In this document: piece after piece, positions 34,880 through 43,381 of the stretch
Numbering within the stretch: the stretch's first letter is position 1
Layout of the letters: each line of letters starts with the position of its first letter
DNA from: JAHIYU01 sp964476155
GTDB lineage: Bacteria > Krumholzibacteriota > Krumholzibacteriia > LZORAL124-64-63
Assembly: GCA_964476155.1 (NCBI GenBank)
Contig: CAYYYS010000010.1
Span: 20,268-84,267, forward strand
Direction of reading: 5' to 3'
Length of the DNA: 64,000 bases
Position numbers and translations under genes: made by a program
Notes under the pieces: generated by a model
Told to the model about the DNA's origin: nothing
Databases searched by the model: none
What the model saw: the letters and a program-made list of their open reading frames with translations, nothing else

Positions 34880-34908
34880 TTGTGAATCGACTCAGCCGGT
34901 CATATACT
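34880..34908 (+). promoter_or_regulatory. Sigma-70-type promoter of the GAPDH operon
   Basis: TTGTGA at 34880-34885 and TATACT at 34903-34908 are separated by exactly 17 bases. A transcript would begin near 34915, about 35 bases before the ATG at 34950, which has AGGGAG as ribosome-binding site. Confidence 0.6.
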
Positions 34909-34949
34909 CCGGAGCGAACCGAGAGACCTGAGACATAAGGGAGTAGATC

Positions 34950-35975
34950 ATGTCCGTTAAATTGGGCATCATGGGGTTTGGCCGGTTGGGCCGGAACATG
35001 TTCCGGATCGGTCACAACGAACCCGACCTGACGTTCGCGGCCGTCAGCGACATCGCCGACGTGAAAACCCTCGCCTATCTGCTGCAGAACACCACCGTGG
35101 AAGGCGTGTTCGAGGGCGAGCTGGAACAAAAAGGCCATTATCTGATGACCGAGCGGCAGTGCACCCGCGTCGTGCACGGCTCCCATCCGGGCGACATTCC
35201 CTGGGATGTGCTGGGTGTCGATATCGTCATCGAAGCGACGGGCATGTTCCGCACGCGCCAGGATCTACAGAAGCATCTGGATTCGGGCGCCAAGGCCGTG
35301 ATCCTCTCCACGCCGCCGGTGGGCGAGATCGACCGCATGGTCATCAACGGCGTCAACGACGGGGAACTGACGGCCGAGGATCGCATCATCTCCAACGGCA
35401 GCAGCAGCTGCCACGCGCTGGCCCTGACCCTCAAGGTACTCAACGAGACCGTTGGCGTGCGCCGCGCCTTCATGACCACCGTCCACGCCTACACCAGCGA
35501 CCAGCAGTTGAGCGACAGCGCCAGCGGCAACCTGCGCTGGAGCCGCTCGGCCGCCCAGAACATCATCCCCAACAGCAGCTGGGCCGCGACGGCGGTCATG
35601 GACCTGATGCCAGAGCTCAAGGGCAAGGTCAGCGGCATGGCGCTCAACGTGCCGGTGCCCGCCGGCTCGAACCTCGACCTGGTCGTGGAGTTGGCGAAGC
35701 CGCTGGACGCGAAGGACTACAACAAGATCTTCGCCGAGGCCGCCGAGGGCCAGTACAGCGGATTGTTGGGGTACACGGACGAACCCATCGTCTCGAGCGA
35801 CATCATCGGCAACGCCTGTTCCGGTGTGCTCGACGCCCAGGCCACCATTTCGTTGGAGAACGGTCTGATCAAGAGTGTCGTCTGGTACGACAACGGCTGG
35901 GCCTACGCCTACAGGATGTTGGAGACCGCCCGCAAGATGGCCGGTCTGATCCGTTCCCGGGAGGTCATGTCATGA
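34950..35975 (+). CDS. GAPDH paralogue lacking the canonical catalytic cysteine
   Basis: A 341-residue protein with the full GAPDH architecture: Rossmann start 'LGIMGFGRLGRNMFRIGHNE' and the catalytic-domain histidine in 'FMTTVHAYTSDQQ'. The active-site block reads 'IISNGSSSCHALALTLK' where family members have SNASCTTNC: the nucleophile position is serine (S152) and a cysteine sits two residues later (C154). 'WYDNGWAYAYRM' replaces the usual WYDNEWGYSNR. It overlaps the next gene, a canonical GAPDH, by four bases. It could be inactive, regulatory (forming mixed tetramers) or act on a different substrate; the sequence alone does not decide. Confidence 0.82.
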   Translation: MSVKLGIMGFGRLGRNMFRIGHNEPDLTFAAVSDIADVKTLAYLLQNTTVEGVFEGELEQKGHYLMTERQCTRVVHGSHPGDIPWDVLGVDIVIEATGMFRTRQDLQKHLDSGAKAVILSTPPVGEIDRMVINGVNDGELTAEDRIISNGSSSCHALALTLKVLNETVGVRRAFMTTVHAYTSDQQLSDSASGNLRWSRSAAQNIIPNSSWAATAVMDLMPELKGKVSGMALNVPVPAGSNLDLVVELAKPLDAKDYNKIFAEAAEGQYSGLLGYTDEPIVSSDIIGNACSGVLDAQATISLENGLIKSVVWYDNGWAYAYRMLETARKMAGLIRSREVMS

Positions 35976-36976
35976 GAATCGGCATAAATGGATTCGGACG
36001 TATCGGCCGCGCGGTATTCCGCCTGCTGAACAACCGGGAAGGCGCGGAAGTCGTGGCCATCAACGATCTCGCCGATTCGGAAGCCCTCGCCTATCTGCTC
36101 CGGCACGATACGGTCATGGGTCCCTTCAAGGGCAACGCCACCATGAACGGCGAAATGCTGATCACCGGTCACCAGAAGGTGAAGATGACCGAGGAACCGG
36201 ATCCCACCAAGCTGAAGTGGGGCGATCTGGGCGTCGACTATGTAGTCGAGGCCACCGGGCGCTTCCGGTTTCGCGAGGAGATCCACCAGCACATCGACGC
36301 CGGTTGCAAGAAGGTCCTGCTGACCGTGCCGTCCAAGGACGATATCGACGCGACCATCGTCATGGGTGTCAACGAGAAGGACCTCAAGGCCGAGCACGTG
36401 ATCGTGTCGAACGCGTCCTGCACCACCAACTGCCTGGCGCCGTTGGCCTACGTGTTGGACAAGGAATTCGGCATCGAGTACGGGCTGATGACTACCGTCC
36501 ACGCCTATACCAACGATCAGCGTCTGGCCGACGTGCCCCACTCGGACTGGCGTCGTTCGCGCGCCGCGGCCGAGAACACCATTCCCACGACCACGGGCGC
36601 CGCCCGCGCCGTGGGCAAGGTGCTGCCCAATCTCAAGGGCAAGCTCGACGGCATGGCCATGCGCGTGCCCGTGCCCGACGGCTCGGTGGTCGATCTGGTC
36701 ACCGTCATGTCCAAGGACGTGACCGCGGCGCAGGTGAATGAAGTCGTTCGCGACTACGCCAACTCGGACCGTCTGCGCTCGATCCTGAAGTACTCGGAGG
36801 CCCCGCTGGTTTCCAGCGACATTGTCGGCGATCCCCATTCGTCGATCTTCGACAGCGAGTACACCAGCGTGATCGAGGGCAATATGCTCAAGACCCTGTC
36901 CTGGTACGACAACGAGTGGGGTTATTCGAACCGTGTTGTCGATCTTCTCGAGAAGATGCACGCCTTGGGTTCCTGA
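35972..36976 (+). CDS. gapA: Type I glyceraldehyde-3-phosphate dehydrogenase
   Basis: A 334-residue canonical GAPDH. It begins 'MRIGINGFGRIGRAVFRLLN' and has D32 in 'AINDLAD', which favours NAD. The catalytic cysteine is C150 in 'VSNASCTTNCLAPL', with the partner histidine in 'LMTTVHAYTNDQ' and the substrate-binding 'TTTGAARAVGKVLP'. It ends with 'WYDNEWGYSNRVVDLLEKM'. It oxidises glyceraldehyde 3-phosphate to 1,3-bisphosphoglycerate in glycolysis. The ATG overlaps the stop of the paralogue (ATGA), and a terminator follows, so the two form a two-gene operon. Confidence 0.93.
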   Translation: MRIGINGFGRIGRAVFRLLNNREGAEVVAINDLADSEALAYLLRHDTVMGPFKGNATMNGEMLITGHQKVKMTEEPDPTKLKWGDLGVDYVVEATGRFRFREEIHQHIDAGCKKVLLTVPSKDDIDATIVMGVNEKDLKAEHVIVSNASCTTNCLAPLAYVLDKEFGIEYGLMTTVHAYTNDQRLADVPHSDWRRSRAAAENTIPTTTGAARAVGKVLPNLKGKLDGMAMRVPVPDGSVVDLVTVMSKDVTAAQVNEVVRDYANSDRLRSILKYSEAPLVSSDIVGDPHSSIFDSEYTSVIEGNMLKTLSWYDNEWGYSNRVVDLLEKMHALGS

Positions 36977-36992
36977 GCCGACCGTTGACCGG

Positions 36993-37028
36993 GGGAGGAG
37001 AGGCTGATGGTCTCTCCTCCCTGATTTT
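36993..37028 (+). terminator. Intrinsic terminator after gapA
   Basis: GGGAGGAGAG (36993-37002) pairs perfectly with CTCTCCTCCC (37012-37021) around a nine-base loop, followed by TGATTTT. The hairpin lies 17 bases after the gapA stop. Confidence 0.7.
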
Positions 37029-37045
37029 CAAGGGGGGAGCGTCGG

Positions 37046-38935
37046 GTGAGGGCGTGGCTGATCAGGACACTGGGGGCCTTCGGAGACCGGTACAGCCATC
37101 TGCTGGTGGTTCTCGCTTTCAATGTACCGGTCATCGTCGCAATTATGTCGCGCAATCTTCTGGACGTGGCGTTCTCGGGCACGACCCTGCTCTACGCGGC
37201 GAGCGTGATCTGCGGATACTATGTGTTGCTGCTGCTGGTCCTCGCTTCGATCATCCACGTGTTGTTGGTGGTGATGGGACGGTTGGCTTCGCTGCTCGGC
37301 GGGGCGATCATCGCGGTCTTCGTTTTCTATCTGCTGTTGGACAGCTTCGTCTACGATCTCGTCAAATTCCACATCGACCTGTTCTGGCTCGACTACATCA
37401 TCCACGACTACGAAGGACTGGGTCTGCCGGAAACCACGCTCTATACGGCGATGGCCGGTTTTCTGCTCGTGGTGGCTCTGGAGATCGGCATCTTCATGGT
37501 TGCGCGACGGTTCAGGCCGCGTGCCCGCCGGCTCGCGGCGCTGCCGGTCGTATTGGTGCTCGCGTTCGCGGTCAGCCAGGTGATGCACATCGTCGCCTAT
37601 CAGCGCAACGACAGCCGGATCACCAGTCTGACGCCCCATTTTCCCTTGTACGTGCCGACGACCTCACATAAGAACGCCATCAAGTACGGGGACCTGCTGC
37701 CCATCGGCGAGGACACGCAGGCCGCCGCCGAGGGGGACTTTCGCTACAGCTCGCTGCGCTATCCCCTGGGCGAGATCGAGTACGAGGTGCCGCCCGCCGA
37801 AGCGCTGCCCAACATCGTCTTCATCCTGCTGGAGAGCTGGCGCTGGGACGTGATGGACGAAGTGGTCTCGCCGAACATCCACGCGCTGTCCGAACGGTCG
37901 AGCGTCTTCACCAATCATCTCAGTTCGGGCAACCAGACCACCTGCGGCATCTTCAGTCTTTTCTACGGGCTTCATCCCACGTACTGGGCGGCGGTCAAGG
38001 CCAACAGCACCGCCATCGACAACCCCGTGCTCATGGACGTGTTGGTGGAGAACGACTACAGCTTCGGTGTTTTCGCACGCTCCAAGTTCGAGCGGCACAA
38101 GATCAGGGACACCATCTTCCGCAACATGCCCCTGGTCGAGGATTTCGGCGGACCGACCGTCCAGGATCACGACGCCGAGTTGACGGACATGGTGAAGGCC
38201 TTCATCGAGGAGCAGTCCGACCAGGGCCATCCCTACATGCTCTTCGTTTTCTACAAGTCGAGTCACTTCAACTACTGCTACCCGGCCCGCAACCGGATCT
38301 TCCGCCCGGCGCGCAACATGCGCATGGCCTTCGTGGACGATCAGACCGACCCCGAGCCGTACCTGAACGACTACCGCAACGCCATCCACTACTGCGACGA
38401 GATGGTCGGCGACGTGCTGGCCTGCCTGGAAGCGACCGGCGAACTCGACAACACGGTGATCGTCCTGACCACCGATCACGGCGAGGCCTTCAACGACCAG
38501 CGCACCAACTCGTGGGGGCACGGCAGCAGCTACACCCAGTATCAGACCCGGGTCCCCATGATCATTCACTTCCCCGGACGCGAGCCGAGCCGAATGACGC
38601 ACCGGACGGCTCACATCGATCTGGCGCCGACCCTGCTCCGGGAATGCTTCGGCTGTACGACCGACGTGAGACTCTACGCCAATGGACGCAGTCTCTACGA
38701 TGCGGACGAGGCCGTGCGCCCGCTGGTTGTCGGCAGCTACTTCAATCATGCGTTCGTCATCGGGGACGACGTCTACGAGATCTTCCCCATGTACACCCGC
38801 AAGTACAAGCTGGACGACATCGAAGGGCAGGCGGCCCCGCCCGATCCGTCGCTGCTGCGGGGCGTCATGGCGGAGATGAATAGGTTCTTTGTCACTTCGG
38901 ACGAGCGGAGCGATGTGAAGGATCTGTACAAATAA
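37046..38935 (+). CDS. PbgA/YejM/LapC-like inner-membrane sulfatase-fold protein
   Basis: A 629-residue protein with about five transmembrane helices in the first 190 residues, then a periplasmic alkaline-phosphatase-superfamily domain. 'LPNIVFILLESWRWDVMDEV' and 'LSSGNQTTCGIFSLFYGLHP' match the PbgA/YejM group well, and 'VLTTDHGEAFNDQ' with 'WGHGSSYTQYQTRVPMIIHF' complete the fold. In enterobacteria PbgA/LapC controls lipopolysaccharide synthesis through LapB and LpxC and its sulfatase fold is considered non-catalytic. The start is GTG with GGGGGGAG seven bases upstream. A related role in envelope homeostasis is plausible here; true sulfatase or phosphoethanolamine transferase activity cannot be excluded. 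Confidence 0.75.
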   Translation: MRAWLIRTLGAFGDRYSHLLVVLAFNVPVIVAIMSRNLLDVAFSGTTLLYAASVICGYYVLLLLVLASIIHVLLVVMGRLASLLGGAIIAVFVFYLLLDSFVYDLVKFHIDLFWLDYIIHDYEGLGLPETTLYTAMAGFLLVVALEIGIFMVARRFRPRARRLAALPVVLVLAFAVSQVMHIVAYQRNDSRITSLTPHFPLYVPTTSHKNAIKYGDLLPIGEDTQAAAEGDFRYSSLRYPLGEIEYEVPPAEALPNIVFILLESWRWDVMDEVVSPNIHALSERSSVFTNHLSSGNQTTCGIFSLFYGLHPTYWAAVKANSTAIDNPVLMDVLVENDYSFGVFARSKFERHKIRDTIFRNMPLVEDFGGPTVQDHDAELTDMVKAFIEEQSDQGHPYMLFVFYKSSHFNYCYPARNRIFRPARNMRMAFVDDQTDPEPYLNDYRNAIHYCDEMVGDVLACLEATGELDNTVIVLTTDHGEAFNDQRTNSWGHGSSYTQYQTRVPMIIHFPGREPSRMTHRTAHIDLAPTLLRECFGCTTDVRLYANGRSLYDADEAVRPLVVGSYFNHAFVIGDDVYEIFPMYTRKYKLDDIEGQAAPPDPSLLRGVMAEMNRFFVTSDERSDVKDLYK

Positions 38936-38958
38936 TCGTTCAGAAATCGGCGGCACGT

Positions 38959-38989
38959 CGGCGGGGATCTTCGGCTCTCCGCCGTTTTT
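38959..38989 (+). terminator. Intrinsic terminator after the PbgA-like gene
   Basis: CGGCGGGGA (38959-38967) pairs with TCTCCGCCG (38976-38984), with one G-U pair, around an eight-base loop, followed directly by TTTTT. Confidence 0.8.
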
Positions 38990-39023
38990 ACGGTGTACGG
39001 AAGCAGATAATGGGCCTTGGATA

Positions 39024-39032
39024 TGGTATAAT
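39024..39032 (+). promoter_or_regulatory. Extended -10 promoter element
   Basis: TGG-TATAAT is a consensus -10 box with the TGn extension, 42 bases before the TTG start of the secreted protein at 39075. No good -35 hexamer is visible 17 bases upstream, which is normal for extended -10 promoters. Confidence 0.55.
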
Positions 39033-39074
39033 GGTATGTCGCATTGAAAAGGACGTATTTCACGGAGGACCGAG

Positions 39075-39758
39075 TTGAGAATCACACTCCTGTTGATTTT
39101 GATATTAACCGTGGCGACGCTCGCTCAGGCCGCTCACGACGTCGTAACGGTTCGCCCTCTGACCCCGGCCGAAGTCGAGGACAGGTGGTTCTGTATTTAC
39201 GGGAACCGGTCGTCGGCCAGCGGCTATGAAGGCTGGTGGGGCGGCTCCGAATCGTACGCCCGCCTTATCGATCCCCGCGTCGAGGAATGCGAGTGCGACA
39301 TCGGATTCTCCATTCGCTCGGTCAAGATCATGCTGGGCTTGGATTCGACGGCCAATCTGGCGGTCATGGCGCGTCTGCTGGAGGTCGATGACCCCTACGG
39401 CTGCCCCCGTCCCGGTGTGACGCTTGCGTGGTCGCCCATCCATAACATTCAGGATATCGAGGTTTTCGGCTATTACGAGATCACCATCCCGTGTGATTTT
39501 CCCTGCGCGGCTATGGACGAACCCTTTCTCATAACCGTAGATTTTCTATATGGGGACGCGGATCGGGTCATTATCGTCGGCGGCGGCGATGCGGAGACCT
39601 GCGTCAACTACAACGACTGGGGCCAGGGCTGGGTCGACCTGGTTGCGGACATCGGCTTTCTCGACGGCTTGACCATCTGGGCCGAGAGCGAGTGTTGCTA
39701 CACACCGATCGGGACCGAAACTTCGAGCTGGGGCTCGGTCAAGTCACTCTACCGCTAA
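39075..39758 (+). CDS. Secreted protein of unknown function with W-G-x-V-K tail
   Basis: A 227-residue exported protein with signal peptide MRITLLLILILTVATLAQAA. The TTG start is chosen because GGAGG lies six bases upstream; no ATG fits. The mature part is strand-rich with paired cysteines ('VEECECDIGF', 'IPCDFPCAAMDE', 'SECCYTPIG') and no enzymatic motif. It ends 'TSSWGSVKSLYR', the same tail as on the proteins at 28905-29969 and 54942-55556. Its general plan (about 200 residues, cysteine pairs, single domain) is also like the latter. It is followed within 20 bases by the M1 aminopeptidase gene. Confidence 0.65.
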   Translation: MRITLLLILILTVATLAQAAHDVVTVRPLTPAEVEDRWFCIYGNRSSASGYEGWWGGSESYARLIDPRVEECECDIGFSIRSVKIMLGLDSTANLAVMARLLEVDDPYGCPRPGVTLAWSPIHNIQDIEVFGYYEITIPCDFPCAAMDEPFLITVDFLYGDADRVIIVGGGDAETCVNYNDWGQGWVDLVADIGFLDGLTIWAESECCYTPIGTETSSWGSVKSLYR

Positions 39759-39777
39759 CACCTGCAGGGGGATTTCC

Positions 39778-42486
39778 ATGTCCACATGTCGCCTGAGCCG
39801 TGCTCTTGCCGCGGTCGTGATGCTCATCGCGCTCGGTGCCGTTCCGCTCTTCGCCGTGCCCACGCCCGTGGACGATGACGTCGCCGAGGTTTTCGCCCAT
39901 CGTCGGGCGGAAGCCGAGACCAAAGCGACCCTGTACGCAGGATTGGCCAAGGCGGTTCAGCAGCGCACGGCCAACCAGGATCTCTACGATGTGACCTACT
40001 ATGATCTCGACCTGGCCCTGAATGTCGCCACCGAGGTCCTGTCCGGCACGGTCACCGTCACCGCCGAGGTGCTGGGCGCCTCGATTTCGGTGATGGACCT
40101 GGATCTCACTTCGGGCATGACCGTCAGCGCGGCCACGTCCGGCGGCGCCGGAACCACCTGGGACCGCCCGGGTCACATCGTCACGGTCAACCTCGATCGC
40201 GCCTACACGACCGGTGAGACGGTCACCGTCACGGTTACCTACTCGGGCGACCCGTCGGGCGGGTCCTTCGGCTGGGATTCGGCCGACGGCGAAGACATGA
40301 TCTGGACCCTCAGCGAGCCCTACGGCGCCCGCGATTGGTGGCCCTGCAAGGATCTCAACACGGACAAGGCCGACAGCCTCGACATCCGCGTCACCGTACC
40401 GGACAACCTGATCGTGGCCAGCAACGGCCTGCTCGTCTCCAACGTCGACAACGGTTCCACGCGCACTTTCCATTGGCACACCGACTACCCCATTGTGACC
40501 TACCTCGTGTCCTTGGCCATCCATCCGTATACCACCTACTCGGACTGGTACACGCCCCTTGGCGGCGGCGACCCCATGGAGGTCCAGTTCTACGTTTTCG
40601 CCAGTCACTACACCAGCGTGCAGGCCAACTATGCCCTGACCGTGCCGATGATCGAGACCTTCGCCCAGGGCTTCGGCGAGTACCCCTTCGTGGACGAGAA
40701 ATACGGTCACGCCGAGTTCACCTGGGGCGGCGGCATGGAGCACCAGACCATCAGCAGCATGGGTGGCTGGTCGGAGGATCTGATCAGCCACGAGTTGGCC
40801 CATATGTGGTGGGGCGACATGATCACCTGCGACGACTTCGGACACATCTGGCTCAACGAGGGTTTCGCCACCTGGTGCGAGGCGTATTGGAAGGAACAGA
40901 CCGACAGCTTCGCCACCTATCAGCTGTACATGGAATACGCGGCCTACTACGGCGCCGGCACCATCTTCGTGGAGGATCCGTCCGACTTCTACGCCATCTT
41001 CAACTCGAACCTGAGCTACAACAAGGGCTCGTGGGTTGTGCACATGCTGCGCGGCGTGGTGGGCGACACGGCCTTCTTCGCGGGTCTCGCCGACTACCGG
41101 GCCGCCTACCTGTACGGCAGCGCCACCACGGAGCAGCTGCGCGACGTCATGGAAGCCGCCAGCGGGTTGGATCTGGATGCGTTCTTCCAGCAATGGATAT
41201 ACGGGGAGTACTTTCCGATCTACGCCTACGGATGGTCCGAGACCGGCGGCGACGTGACCGTGGCGATCGATCAGGTGCAGTCGCTGACGGGTCTTTTCGA
41301 CATGCCCGTGGACCTGCGCGTGGTTACCACCGCCGACACCTACGACTTCACCGTCCAGGTGTCCCAGGCCAGTGAGGACTTCGTGATCGGGCCGGTGGCC
41401 GGCGAGGTCCAGAGCGTGACCCTGGATCCCGACGACTGGATCCTCTGCCAGGTGCAGACCACCGTCGAGAACCCGTCCCTCGATCAGGGTGTCCTGCTGG
41501 TCAACGGCGTCGACTGGAGCGTGTACGGCACCGACATCACCACCGCCTACACCGACAGCATCTTCACCGGCGACCACGCCTTCACTTTCTGGGATGCCTT
41601 CAGCGAACCCGGCGGGGGCTACGTCGCGCAGCTGCCGGCACCGGCCGGCCACGGCGCAGTGCCGGGCGATGAGCTGGGCAAGTACTCGGCCGTTGTCTGG
41701 GTGGGCAACAGCTACAACGGCGACCTGGCCAAATGGCAGGAAACGCCGATCCTGTCCTATCTGGACGCCGGCGGCAACGTGCTGCTGCTGTCCCGCTATG
41801 CCTCCGAGTTCATCGCCGGCAATCTGCAGACCTACATGGGGATCACCTGGGCCGAGACGGGCAGAGCGCTGGGCAATTGCGTCGCGGTCCACCCCGACAT
41901 GGTCGGCATGGCTTTTACGGGAACCCAGAACTGGTGCGATGTCTTCGACCCGACGGGATTGCCGCCCCGCACGCAGATCCTGTTCCACGATACCATCGGC
42001 TTCGGCGGTGTACGCGGTTTGGGCGCCTACACGATTCCCGACATCGCGCCGGTGCTGCGTGAAGATGGTGGACGACTGGCTTTTGTCGGTGCACGTCCCT
42101 ATCGCCTGGACCACGCGTCCCTGCGCGCGAACACGCAGACCATCCTGGACGATTTCTTCAACGAGCCCTACGATCCGCAGACCGCCGTTTCCGGGGAGGA
42201 GACGCCGGGCCGCCTGCGCCTCGCGCCCAACCGCCCCAATCCCTTCAACCCGCGGACGGTCATACCTTTCTCGCTGCCGCGGGAGGACCGGGTCGAGCTG
42301 GCCGTGTATGATGTGGCCGGACGTCTGGTGCGAACCCTGGTGAGTGAGAGCCTGATTGCGGGCGAACACGAGGCGATCTGGCGCGGACTCGACGAATCCG
42401 GGCGGGCTGTCGCCTCGGGGTCGTACTACGCGCGATTGAGAACGTCCCATGGCGTGGAGGTGCGAGCCGTCACGCTCGTACGCTGA
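39778..42486 (+). CDS. Secreted M1-family metallopeptidase with FlgD-like C-terminal sorting domain
   Basis: A 902-residue exported zinc aminopeptidase. After a signal peptide (ALAAVVMLIALGAVPLFA) comes the M1 N-terminal beta domain. The exopeptidase motif appears as 'WGGGMEHQT' and the zinc site as 'SHELAHMWWGDMITC' (H338, E339, H342) with the third ligand E361 in 'WLNEGFATW'. Then follow a beta domain and a region resembling class I amidotransferase-like trehalose/ThuA folds. The last 90 residues are a FlgD-type Ig domain: 'RPNPFNPRTVIPFSLP', 'LAVYDVAGRLVRTLV' and 'GSYYARLRTSHG'. This domain is typical of secreted proteins in FCB bacteria. It should release N-terminal residues from peptides outside the cell or at the surface. 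Confidence 0.88.
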   Translation: MSTCRLSRALAAVVMLIALGAVPLFAVPTPVDDDVAEVFAHRRAEAETKATLYAGLAKAVQQRTANQDLYDVTYYDLDLALNVATEVLSGTVTVTAEVLGASISVMDLDLTSGMTVSAATSGGAGTTWDRPGHIVTVNLDRAYTTGETVTVTVTYSGDPSGGSFGWDSADGEDMIWTLSEPYGARDWWPCKDLNTDKADSLDIRVTVPDNLIVASNGLLVSNVDNGSTRTFHWHTDYPIVTYLVSLAIHPYTTYSDWYTPLGGGDPMEVQFYVFASHYTSVQANYALTVPMIETFAQGFGEYPFVDEKYGHAEFTWGGGMEHQTISSMGGWSEDLISHELAHMWWGDMITCDDFGHIWLNEGFATWCEAYWKEQTDSFATYQLYMEYAAYYGAGTIFVEDPSDFYAIFNSNLSYNKGSWVVHMLRGVVGDTAFFAGLADYRAAYLYGSATTEQLRDVMEAASGLDLDAFFQQWIYGEYFPIYAYGWSETGGDVTVAIDQVQSLTGLFDMPVDLRVVTTADTYDFTVQVSQASEDFVIGPVAGEVQSVTLDPDDWILCQVQTTVENPSLDQGVLLVNGVDWSVYGTDITTAYTDSIFTGDHAFTFWDAFSEPGGGYVAQLPAPAGHGAVPGDELGKYSAVVWVGNSYNGDLAKWQETPILSYLDAGGNVLLLSRYASEFIAGNLQTYMGITWAETGRALGNCVAVHPDMVGMAFTGTQNWCDVFDPTGLPPRTQILFHDTIGFGGVRGLGAYTIPDIAPVLREDGGRLAFVGARPYRLDHASLRANTQTILDDFFNEPYDPQTAVSGEETPGRLRLAPNRPNPFNPRTVIPFSLPREDRVELAVYDVAGRLVRTLVSESLIAGEHEAIWRGLDESGRAVASGSYYARLRTSHGVEVRAVTLVR

Positions 42487-42508
42487 GTCCCTTCCGTCCG
42501 GGAGCGCC

Positions 42509-43381
42509 ATGCGCAGAGTCTTGATGTCTGTCCTGATCCTGGCCGTCGCGAGCTTGTCATCGCTCGCGGCGGCTTCTCCGTCCCCGGATGTGGCGCCGGA
42601 GCGCATCGTCTCCCTGGCCCCGAGTATAACCGACCTGCTCTTCGCCCTGGAGGTGGGCGAGCGCGTCGTGGGCGTGACCGACTGGTGCGTGCCGCCACCC
42701 GAAGCCGCCGGGCCGGCGCGGATCGGCGGACACGTCGATCCCAACCTCGAGGCCGTGCTGTCCCTGCGTCCCGACCTGGTGGTGGTCGAAGCCGCCAACG
42801 CCGAGACCGCCGACCAGCTGACCCGACTGGGCCTGACGGTTTGCGTGGTCGAGCATCGTCACGTGAAGGGAATCGTGGCGTCGGTCATGCTTGTGGGCGA
42901 CGCCTGTGGTATCTCCGAGCGCGCCGCCGTTCTGCGCAATGATATCGGCGACCGTCTGGCCGCGGTGGTCGCGCGACGCGGCGATCGCCCGCGTCCCCGG
43001 GTCATGCTCGTGGTGGGCCGCGAGGTCGCTTCCGGGCGTCTGAGCGACCTCTATCTGGCCGGCGGCGGCACCTTTCTGGGGGAGATGCTGGTGCTCGCGG
43101 GCGGGGAGAACGTCATCGACGACACTGCCGTGAACTATCCGATGATCTCTCTGGAAGGCCTGATGCGCCTGGCGCCCGACGTCGTGGTTGACCTGGCGCC
43201 CGAGTGCGCGGATGATCCGCGGAAGCTGGCCGATCTGGAGCAGGCCTGGCGTCGTCACGGCGACGTACCCGCCGTTCGCGACGGGCGCGTGCATGTCCTG
43301 ACCGACCCATCGCTGCTGGTGCCCGGCCCGCGTTTTGTCGACACCCTGGAGCTGTTGTCCTCGATCCTGGATTCCGAATGA
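42509..43381 (+). CDS. ABC-importer substrate-binding protein, BtuF-like
   Basis: A 290-residue periplasmic binding protein of the class III (BtuF/FepB) type with signal peptide MRRVLMSVLILAVASLSSLA. 'RIVSLAPSITDLLFALEVGE', 'VVGVTDWCVPPPEA', 'IGGHVDPNLEAVLSLRPDLV' and the late 'PMISLEGLMRLAPDVVVDLA' are characteristic of cobalamin and haem/siderophore binders. The start at 42509 has GGAG five to six bases upstream. The protein ends in an ATGA overlap with the ATPase gene, so the three importer genes form one operon. The B12 system elsewhere in the window makes cobalamin a reasonable substrate, but iron chelates remain possible. Confidence 0.82.
   Translation: MRRVLMSVLILAVASLSSLAAASPSPDVAPERIVSLAPSITDLLFALEVGERVVGVTDWCVPPPEAAGPARIGGHVDPNLEAVLSLRPDLVVVEAANAETADQLTRLGLTVCVVEHRHVKGIVASVMLVGDACGISERAAVLRNDIGDRLAAVVARRGDRPRPRVMLVVGREVASGRLSDLYLAGGGTFLGEMLVLAGGENVIDDTAVNYPMISLEGLMRLAPDVVVDLAPECADDPRKLADLEQAWRRHGDVPAVRDGRVHVLTDPSLLVPGPRFVDTLELLSSILDSE

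Noticed and set aside
39739..42798. A 1019-codon open frame on the minus strand opposite the M1 peptidase
   Set aside because: It lies antisense to a gene with clear catalytic motifs, has no start signal, and its translation is low-complexity Gly/Val/His/Asp-rich sequence typical of frames opposite high-GC genes.
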